From: an uncultured Phycisphaerales bacterium
Lineage (GTDB): Bacteria > Planctomycetota > Phycisphaerae > Phycisphaerales > UBA1924
Direction of reading: 5' to 3'
Assembly (NCBI GenBank): GCA_937871915.1
Contig: CALMPG010000178.1
Coordinates: 1 to 48,995 of the forward strand
DNA: 48,995 nucleotides
Shown: piece by piece, positions 44,063-48,995 of the stretch
How the letters are laid out: the number at the start of each line of letters is the position of its first letter
Numbering within the stretch: position 1 is the stretch's first letter
The notes under the pieces: generated by a model
The model's input: the letters and a program-made list of their open reading frames with translations, nothing else
What the model was told of the DNA's origin: nothing
Databases searched by the model: none
Position numbers and translations under genes: made by a program

Positions 44063-45526
44063 TTGGTGAATCGAAGAATCGTGAGCGCTCTGCCGGGAAT
44101 GCTCGCCGCGTGCGTGTGGGTCGGGGGCTGCACCGTCGGCCCGAAGTACGAGCCGGTCCAGACCAGGGCGGCCGGCGAGTTTGTCGGGCTCTCCGTGCCC
44201 ACGAGCGGCATGGATGGGCTCAAGAGCCGCCCCTTCGCCGGGCCCGCCGAGGTGGCCCGGTGGTGGACGACCTTCGGCGACCAGACGCTCACATCCCTCG
44301 TCGAGCGGGCCGCGGCGGACAACCTGGATGTGGCCGTCGCCGAATCCCGCGTGCGCCAGGCCCGGGCCGTGGTGGACGCCGCCGCGGCGGGGCTCTCCCC
44401 CACGGTCGATGTGAGCGGATCGGCCGCTCGCAGCCGCACCAAGGGCGGGGGCACCGGCAATGTCTTCCGCGCCGGCTTCGACGCCGCGTGGGAGATCGAC
44501 GCCTTCGGCGGCATCCGGCGCGGCGTGGAGGCGGCGGGCGCCGATGAGCGGGCCGCGGTCGAGGACTGGCGCGATGCCCGAGTCACCGTCGTCGCCGAGG
44601 TCGGCTCGACGTACATCGACCTTCGCGGGGCCCAGCGGCAACTGGCCATCGCCCGCGAGAACCTCGCGGCCCAGCGCGAGACGCTCGCCGTCACCAAGCA
44701 GCGCTTCGAGGGGGGCTACATCTCCGGCCTCGACGTCGCCAACGCCGAGTCGCAGGTCGCCAGCACGATCGCCCGCGTCCCCACGCTCGAGTCGGCGATC
44801 AATGCCTCGACGTTCGCCCTGGGCGTGCTGCTCGGCCGCGAGCCGGGGGCGTTACTGCACGAGCTCGCCGACGCCGCGTCGATCCCCGTGCCCCCGGCCG
44901 AGGTCCCCGTCGGTCTCCCCTCCGATCTGCTCCGCCGCCGCCCGGACATCCGCTCCGCCGAGGAGCGCATCCGCTCAGCGACGGCCCGCGTGGGCGTGGC
45001 CACGGCCGATCTGTACCCGCGCTTCTCGCTCACCGGCTCGCTGGGCGTCTCCGCGGGCGATGTCGCGGGCCTTGGCTCGATCGCCAACCGCTTCTGGTCC
45101 ATCGGCCCGGGCGTCTCGTGGCCGCTGCTCGACGGGGGCCGCATCCGGGCCAACATCCGCGTGCAGGAGGCCCTCGCGACCGAGCAGGGCCTGGTGTACC
45201 AGCGCACCGTCCTCACCGCCCTGCGCGACGTCGAGACCGCGCTGGTCGCCTTCCAGACCGAGCAGCAGCGCCGGGCCGCACTGCAGGAGGCCGAGGCCGC
45301 GGCCCGGCGCGCCGTGGACCTCGCCCGCCTGCTCTACACCGAGGGGAAGACCGACTTCCTCAACGTCCTCAGCGCGCAGGGGCAACTCTTCTCCACGCAG
45401 GATGCGCTGGTGCAGAGCGAGCGGGCGGTGTCGGGGAACCTGGTGGCGCTGTACAAGGCGCTTGGGGGCGGCTGGGAAAGCAATGAGCGCGAATCGCAGC
45501 AGGAAAACGTGAACCCCGAACCATGA
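44063..45526 (+). CDS. TolC/NodT-type outer-membrane efflux lipoprotein
   Basis: 487 residues. The TTG at 44063 is preferred because AAAGGA lies 9 bp before it (the next codon is GTG, an alternative). A lipoprotein signal ends VGGC, so the N-terminus is lipidated as in NodT-family channels. Two repeated halves of long helices and beta-strands are visible: WWTTFGDQTLTSLVERAAAD and DVAVAESRVRQARAVVDA, then LPSDLLRRRPDIRSAEERIR and PRFSLTGSLGVSAGD with WPLLDGGRIRANIRVQ. It forms a trimeric outer-membrane channel with the MacA-like adaptor. It starts 57 bp after the permease and is the last gene of the operon. Confidence 0.9.
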   Translation: MVNRRIVSALPGMLAACVWVGGCTVGPKYEPVQTRAAGEFVGLSVPTSGMDGLKSRPFAGPAEVARWWTTFGDQTLTSLVERAAADNLDVAVAESRVRQARAVVDAAAAGLSPTVDVSGSAARSRTKGGGTGNVFRAGFDAAWEIDAFGGIRRGVEAAGADERAAVEDWRDARVTVVAEVGSTYIDLRGAQRQLAIARENLAAQRETLAVTKQRFEGGYISGLDVANAESQVASTIARVPTLESAINASTFALGVLLGREPGALLHELADAASIPVPPAEVPVGLPSDLLRRRPDIRSAEERIRSATARVGVATADLYPRFSLTGSLGVSAGDVAGLGSIANRFWSIGPGVSWPLLDGGRIRANIRVQEALATEQGLVYQRTVLTALRDVETALVAFQTEQQRRAALQEAEAAARRAVDLARLLYTEGKTDFLNVLSAQGQLFSTQDALVQSERAVSGNLVALYKALGGGWESNERESQQENVNPEP

Positions 45527-45596
45527 GGGTCGGTCCGGAGCGTCATTGGATGGGCCGGGACCCCTCCGGTCGTCCGCTTCCACGCTGTGACACTCT

Positions 45597-45643
45597 GTGC
45601 GACTCTGTGTTTCAATCTCCGGACGTGAAACACAGAGTCGCAC
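45597..45643. repeat. 18-bp inverted repeat in CACAGAG-type intergenic element
   Basis: TGTGCGACTCTGTGTTTCA-type arm at 45597-45614 pairs perfectly with 45626-45643 around an 11-nt loop, 70 bp after the efflux operon. Further CACAGAG units run to about 45660. It may terminate transcription from both sides; it has no T tract. Confidence 0.75.
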
Positions 45644-45647
45644 GGAG

Positions 45648-46151
45648 TTACACAGAGTTCGGGGAAGAGTGAGAAGGAGATTGGGAGGGTCGGGAAAGAA
45701 GAACCGGCGATGCCGCGCCGCATTCCGGACACACCGCGCCCTTGGCGAGCCCCGTGCGGTCGTAGTGGCACTTCGGGCAGAGGTTGAGCAACGCGCGGCG
45801 GCGGGCGAGGGAGTCGAGACGCCAGGCGATTGTCGCAAGAACGGTTGCCGGAATCGTCAGCATCCAAATGGGAATGGCAATCCAGAAGCGGTCCCCTTGC
45901 ACCCAGCCCAGGGTCCAGTCCATTGGTGACCGCCACGGGTGAATGTGCAGCCCGGAGGAGGGGCCCGCACCCGGCGGCCAAGACTCAGAGTTCAGGATCA
46001 CGCGACCGCCGCAGAGGTCCGCCGAGCCGACTTCGCGGTGGACGTAGCCAATGCCTTGCCAGAGACTCACGATCCACACCACCATCAGCAGCACCGTCAC
46101 CCCCGCGCCGCCCCATTTGATGGTCTTGCGGATTCTGGGGTGCGGCTTCAT
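45648..46151 (-). CDS. Membrane protein with C-terminal zinc ribbon, paralogue 1
   Basis: 167 residues. TM1 (VTVLLMVVWIVSLWQGIGY) at about 17-36, a central soluble part with HIHPWRSP and GWVQGDRFWIAIPIW, TM2 (IWMLTIPATVLATIAWRL) near 112-130, then a zinc ribbon CPKCHYDRTGLAKGAVCPEC with two CxxC pairs. The last residues (PSHSSPNSV) and the stop codon lie within the CACAGAG repeat element, so the repeat has set the C-terminus. The start ATG overlaps the stop of the upstream paralogue (ATGA). This zinc-ribbon type is frequent in planctomycete membrane proteins of unknown role. Confidence 0.8.
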   Translation of the reverse strand: MKPHPRIRKTIKWGGAGVTVLLMVVWIVSLWQGIGYVHREVGSADLCGGRVILNSESWPPGAGPSSGLHIHPWRSPMDWTLGWVQGDRFWIAIPIWMLTIPATVLATIAWRLDSLARRRALLNLCPKCHYDRTGLAKGAVCPECGAASPVLLSRPSQSPSHSSPNSV

Positions 46152-46651
46152 GCCGGCCCCCACTTGCTCCCGCACTCCGGACACACCGCGTCCTTCGCAA
46201 GCCCCTCGCGGTCGTAGCGGCACTTCGGGCACAGACCCTGCACGCGCCATCGTGCGCGAGCGTCGAGGCACCATGCTGCCAGGCAGACGATCGATGCAAC
46301 GCCCACAGGGAGGTAGAGGGGAATGATGAACGCCCGGGTCATTCCGCGGAGCGGTTCGCGCCAGGGCATCCAGTTCAGATGAAACCAGGCGGCTTTGCTG
46401 TAGTACCAGCCCACATTCCAAACCACCTTGCCGTTGTTGGCATATCCCCGATCGCTCCGCGATGGTCCCGGGGGCGCGGGGGACGTCACCATCACAATCG
46501 CGTTCCCTTGGGTGACCCGCACGATGTATCCACTCGGGCTGCCCCAATACACGTCTCCGAAGCCGCTTGCCCCCCACGCCATCAGCAGAAGAACAGCCGC
46601 CGCCGCGCCACCCCACTTGATCGTCTTGCGGATTCTCGGGTGGGAACGCAT
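46148..46651 (-). CDS. Membrane protein with C-terminal zinc ribbon, paralogue 2
   Basis: 167 residues, the same length as its downstream neighbour and clearly paralogous at both ends (HPRIRKTIKWGGA in both; CPKCRYDREGLAKDAVCPEC against CPKCHYDRTGLAKGAVCPEC). The middle has diverged, with TM1 (AAAVLLLMAWGASGFGDVYW), YSKAAWFHLNWMPWREPL and TM2 (FIIPLYLPVGVASIVCLAAW). The pair therefore arose by tandem duplication. The stop codon overlaps the next start by ATGA, so translation is coupled. No function is known; zinc binding is inferred from the Cys pairs. Confidence 0.8.
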   Translation of the reverse strand: MRSHPRIRKTIKWGGAAAAVLLLMAWGASGFGDVYWGSPSGYIVRVTQGNAIVMVTSPAPPGPSRSDRGYANNGKVVWNVGWYYSKAAWFHLNWMPWREPLRGMTRAFIIPLYLPVGVASIVCLAAWCLDARARWRVQGLCPKCRYDREGLAKDAVCPECGSKWGPA

Positions 46652-46681
46652 CGCCGCATTCTAACAACCTCTTTCCCCCTC

Positions 46682-46720
46682 CGCGAACCCCCGCGTGACC
46701 CCCGCGTACCTCCGCGTGCT
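46682..46720. repeat. Short tandem repeat with GCGAACCCCCGCGTGA units
   Basis: Repeated GCGAACCCCCGCGTGAC / CCCCGCGTAC / CTCCGCGTGC units in the gap downstream of pilT. The same unit family occurs on the other side of pilT at 48249-48284 and, inverted, at 48059-48074. Confidence 0.7.
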
Positions 46721-46826
46721 GCCTTTCTCTGCTGTTCGCTGATTGCTCTGATCCTTCTGAGTTCCTGCCTTTGGCAGCGGGAAAGGGGGGTACACGGACC
46801 CCCTCCGTTCTCGCTGCGCTCGAACA

Positions 46827-46850
46827 CCTCCCCCGCTGGAGCGGGGGAGG
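46827..46850. terminator. GC hairpin downstream of pilT
   Basis: CCTCCCCCG pairs with CGGGGGAGG around CTGGAG, 23 bp from the pilT stop. There is no T tract. It resembles dispersed CCTCCCCCGC...GCGGGGGAGG elements seen in planctomycete genomes, so it may be a repeat rather than a true terminator. Confidence 0.5.
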
Positions 46851-46872
46851 GGCGGAGCCGGAGCATGGCGGG

Positions 46873-48006
46873 TCAGGCCTTCTTGATGCGGTTGACGAGC
46901 GTGGAGGCCTTGACCTCGACGCCCTTGAGTTCGCTGTCGAGGGCGTCGCGGTTGGGGGCGAAGGCCATGGCGGTGCGGGCGGTGACGAAGTCTTTCTTGA
47001 CCAGGTCGGCGAGCGCGGTGGTGAAGGACTGCATGCCCTCGGCCCGCGAGGCGTTGATGATGCTGGGGATGTCGTTGTCCTCGCCCTCGCGGATCTTTTC
47101 CTGCACGATGGGCGTGTTGAGGAGGACCTCGCAGGCGGGGACCACCCCGCCCTTGCCGTTGTTGAAGTTCTCGACGGCGGGGAGGAGGCGCTGGGCGAGG
47201 ATGGCGCGCAGGGTGTTGGCGAGGGAACTGCGAAGGAAGCCGTGCTCCTCGCGCGGGAAGAACTCGAGGATGCGGTTGAAGGATTGCATGGCGTCGGCCG
47301 TGTGCAGCGTGGCGAAGACCAGGTGCCCGGTCTCGGCGGCCTGGATCGCGGCCAGGACGGTCTCGTGGTCGCGGAGCTCGCCGATGAAGATGACGTCCGG
47401 GTCCTGGCGGACGATGTAGCGAAGGGCCGTCTTGTAGTCGGGCACGTCGATGCCGATCTCGCGCTGGCTGATGATGCTCTTCTTGGGGACGAAGCGGTAC
47501 TCGACGGGGTCCTCGACGGTGATGATGTTGCAGGCCTCGGTCTGGTTGATCTGCTCGACCATCGCGGCGAGCGTGGAGGATTTTCCGGAGCCGGTGATGC
47601 CGACGACGATGATCAGGCCGTCGTTGGTGCGCGAGATGAGATCGCCGTAGACGTCGGGGACGTTGAGCTCGGCGTAGGAAGGGATCTCGGCCTTGACGCG
47701 CCGGATGGCCGCGGCGACGTGGCCGCCGGCGCGGTACATGTTCACTCGGAAGCGGTCGCCGTCGGAGTTGAAGGTGGCGAAGTCGAGGTCGCCGCGCTCC
47801 TCGAACTTTGATTTGAGCACCTCGGGCACGATCGGGTCGAGGAGGTGGTCGGCCTCCTCGGCGTCGAGGGGCCCGGAGCCGATGGCCCGCAGCAGGCCGT
47901 TGATGCGATAGGTGGGCGGGACCCCGACCTTGATGTGCAGGTCGCTGGCCGAGTGCTGCTTCATCCCCAGGAGCATCTTCTGGATCGTGAACGCGGCGTT
48001 GAGCAT
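46873..48006 (-). CDS. pilT: PilT-type twitching motility/retraction ATPase
   Basis: 377 residues. The ATG at 48006 follows CCGGAGACCGCCCC; upstream in-frame sequence is low-complexity repeat and excluded. Motifs, in order: N-terminal QHSASDLHIKVGVPPTYRING, Walker A GITGSGKSST (136-145), Asp box ITVEDPVEY (162-170), Walker B DPDVIFIGELRD (202-213), His box HLVFATLHTADA (228-239). This is the secretion hexameric ATPase that retracts type IV pili. The C-terminus (EVKASTLVNRIKKA) is normal length. No other pilus gene is adjacent. It is flanked on both sides by repeats. Confidence 0.93.
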   Translation of the reverse strand: MLNAAFTIQKMLLGMKQHSASDLHIKVGVPPTYRINGLLRAIGSGPLDAEEADHLLDPIVPEVLKSKFEERGDLDFATFNSDGDRFRVNMYRAGGHVAAAIRRVKAEIPSYAELNVPDVYGDLISRTNDGLIIVVGITGSGKSSTLAAMVEQINQTEACNIITVEDPVEYRFVPKKSIISQREIGIDVPDYKTALRYIVRQDPDVIFIGELRDHETVLAAIQAAETGHLVFATLHTADAMQSFNRILEFFPREEHGFLRSSLANTLRAILAQRLLPAVENFNNGKGGVVPACEVLLNTPIVQEKIREGEDNDIPSIINASRAEGMQSFTTALADLVKKDFVTARTAMAFAPNRDALDSELKGVEVKASTLVNRIKKA

Positions 48007-48311
48007 GGGGCGGTCTCCGGGTGTTCGGGAGAGCATACCACGCGGCGGGGGAAAGGCGGCACGCAGAGGTTCGCGGGGGTTACGCGGAGGTGCGCAGAGG
48101 GGGGCAGAGGGGAAGAGAGGATGCGGGGGAGGGCGGGAAGAGGAGGTGTTTGAGTGGGCTGGGCGGCGCGGCGGGCGTGCTTTCGCGCCTTGGCCTCTCC
48201 ACCTCCTCTCTGCCCCCCCCTCCCTTCCCTCCCCCCCCTTTCCCCCCGCGAACCCCTGCGTGACCTCGGCGAACCCCTGCGTGCGGCCTTCGACCGGCCT
48301 TCCCGATTGTC
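48007..48311. other. 305-bp repeat-rich intergenic region upstream of pilT
   Basis: GCACGCAGAGGTTCGC at 48059-48074 is an inverted copy (one mismatch) of GCGAACCCCTGCGTGC at 48269-48284, and GCGAACCCCTGCGTG is also repeated directly at 48249. The DNA between is strand-biased: purine-rich to about 48155, then pyrimidine-rich to 48248 (CTCTGCCCCCCCCTCCC). No gene is seen. Confidence 0.65.
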
Positions 48312-48995
48312 TCATGGATACGCAAGCCCGACCCAGATGTCGTTGACGTTGGTGCCCGTGGGCCCGGCGGGGATGACGGTTGTCTCCCCCCCACCCGCAC
48401 CACCGTTTCCTGCCCCCAGTGCCCGCACGAAGGCGTGGGAGTCGTGGGCGGCGAGGGACTTGGGCGCGTCGATGCCGCCGGCGCGGGCCGTGGCGACGCT
48501 CTCGCCCGTGACGACGGCGCCCGCGTGGGCTCGGAGGCCGGGGGGGGCGACGCCGTCGGCGCCGTCGGTGGCGAGGAACATGGCCGCGACGTTCGGATGG
48601 CCGGCCAGGGCAATGGCCGCGGCGAGGGCGGCTTCCTGGTTCCGGCCGCCGTGGCCGGAGGCGATGTGGGGAGCGGGGCGGATGGTGACGGTGGTCTCGC
48701 CGCCCCAGACGAGCGCGATGGGCTTGCCGGCGGCCGCGGCCTTGGCCCGGAGCAGCGCGCCCGCGAAGGCCTCGCCGAGCACGCGGGCCTCGCCGTCAAC
48801 GTGCATGCGGGCCTCGGCGATGGAGAAGCCCTGGCGCTCGAGGGCGTCGCGGGCGGCGACGACGGCCATGGCGTTGGAGCCGACGATGGTGTTGGTGGCG
48901 TTCTCGACGGCGGGGGGGGGCGGGGCGGGCCTGGGCACCCTGGGCCCGAGGGGGGGGGGGGCGCTGGGGGACCCTTCCCCGGCCGGGCGGGTCTC
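48312..48995 (-). CDS. Glycerate 2-kinase MOFRL family, partial at window edge
   Basis: Only the C-terminal part is present (about 208 residues readable). Motifs are ATNTIVGSNAMAVVAA, ALVWGGETTVTI, the MOFRL-domain GHGGRNQEAALAAAIAL, FLATDGADGVAPPGL, SHAFVRALG and the ending GPTGTNVNDIWVGLAY. Members phosphorylate glycerate to 2-phosphoglycerate (glycerate 2-kinase) in glyoxylate, serine or sugar-acid metabolism. The N-terminal kinase domain lies outside. The last 50 bp (48945-48995) carry G and C homopolymers and are hard to translate, probably an edge of low quality. Confidence 0.85.
   Translation of the reverse strand, partial: ETRPAGEGSPSAPPPLGPRVPRPAPPPPAVENATNTIVGSNAMAVVAARDALERQGFSIAEARMHVDGEARVLGEAFAGALLRAKAAAAGKPIALVWGGETTVTIRPAPHIASGHGGRNQEAALAAAIALAGHPNVAAMFLATDGADGVAPPGLRAHAGAVVTGESVATARAGGIDAPKSLAAHDSHAFVRALGAGNGGAGGGETTVIPAGPTGTNVNDIWVGLAYP

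Noticed and set aside
45648..46667. One 339-residue open frame covering both zinc-ribbon proteins
   Set aside because: It joins the out-of-frame shadow of one paralogue to the other; two 167-residue paralogues with ATGA overlap fit much better.

Overview
The window is GC-rich bacterial chromosomal DNA. It most resembles a member of the Planctomycetota, class Phycisphaerae. This is inferred from family style, not from a marker gene: secreted Cys-rich proteins ending in duplicated dockerin-like tails with a terminal Gly-Cys, a PEP-CTERM-like tail ending in an Arg cluster, membrane proteins with a CPKCxYDRxGLAK zinc ribbon, many secreted hypothetical proteins, and GAGGA-type ribosome binding sites beside apparently leaderless starts. 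I see no rRNA, tRNA, CRISPR array or insertion sequence. Both window edges carry long C/G homopolymers that make the edge genes hard to read.

Layout. 1-8.2 kb: a carbohydrate-use locus with a truncated secreted protein, a glycoamylase-like (GH144-type) lipoprotein, a LacI-family regulator, a GH1 beta-glucosidase and a 1058-residue secreted multidomain glycosidase-like protein. Four copies of a 16-bp LacI-type operator (consensus ATGTAAGCSGYTNCAT) tie these transcription units into one local regulon. 8.7-17.7 kb: three secreted or surface proteins, two of them giant GACC-module dockerin-tailed proteins and one PEP-CTERM-like. A hypothetical protein with a possible DNA-binding N-terminus (17.9-19.2 kb) is divergent from the third. 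19.2-24.6 kb: DUF1697, an OppC-like permease and a BtpA protein in a probable operon, an ECF-like sigma factor, and a dockerin-tailed sugar (sorbosone/glucose) dehydrogenase. 24.8-31.5 kb: an acyl-CoA mutase large subunit with isobutyryl-CoA-mutase-like active-site residues, followed by small conserved or hypothetical and membrane proteins, a secreted repeat protein and an orphan protein.

31.5-36.6 kb: TruD, a POT-family peptide transporter with a very large insertion, and a secreted calpain-like protease with an EF hand. 36.7-40.2 kb: succinate dehydrogenase (sdhC-sdhA-sdhB, read on the minus strand). 40.4-45.5 kb: a MacA/MacB/TolC-type tripartite efflux operon, with a 27-G tract at the MacA/MacB junction. 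45.6-49 kb: two tandem paralogous zinc-ribbon membrane proteins, a PilT ATPase flanked by intergenic repeats, and a partial MOFRL-family glycerate kinase at the right edge.

The genes most likely to work together are the LacI-controlled glycan locus, the succinate dehydrogenase operon and the efflux operon. The dockerin-tailed proteins probably share one surface-attachment or assembly mechanism, whose partner (a cohesin or anchor) is not in the window.
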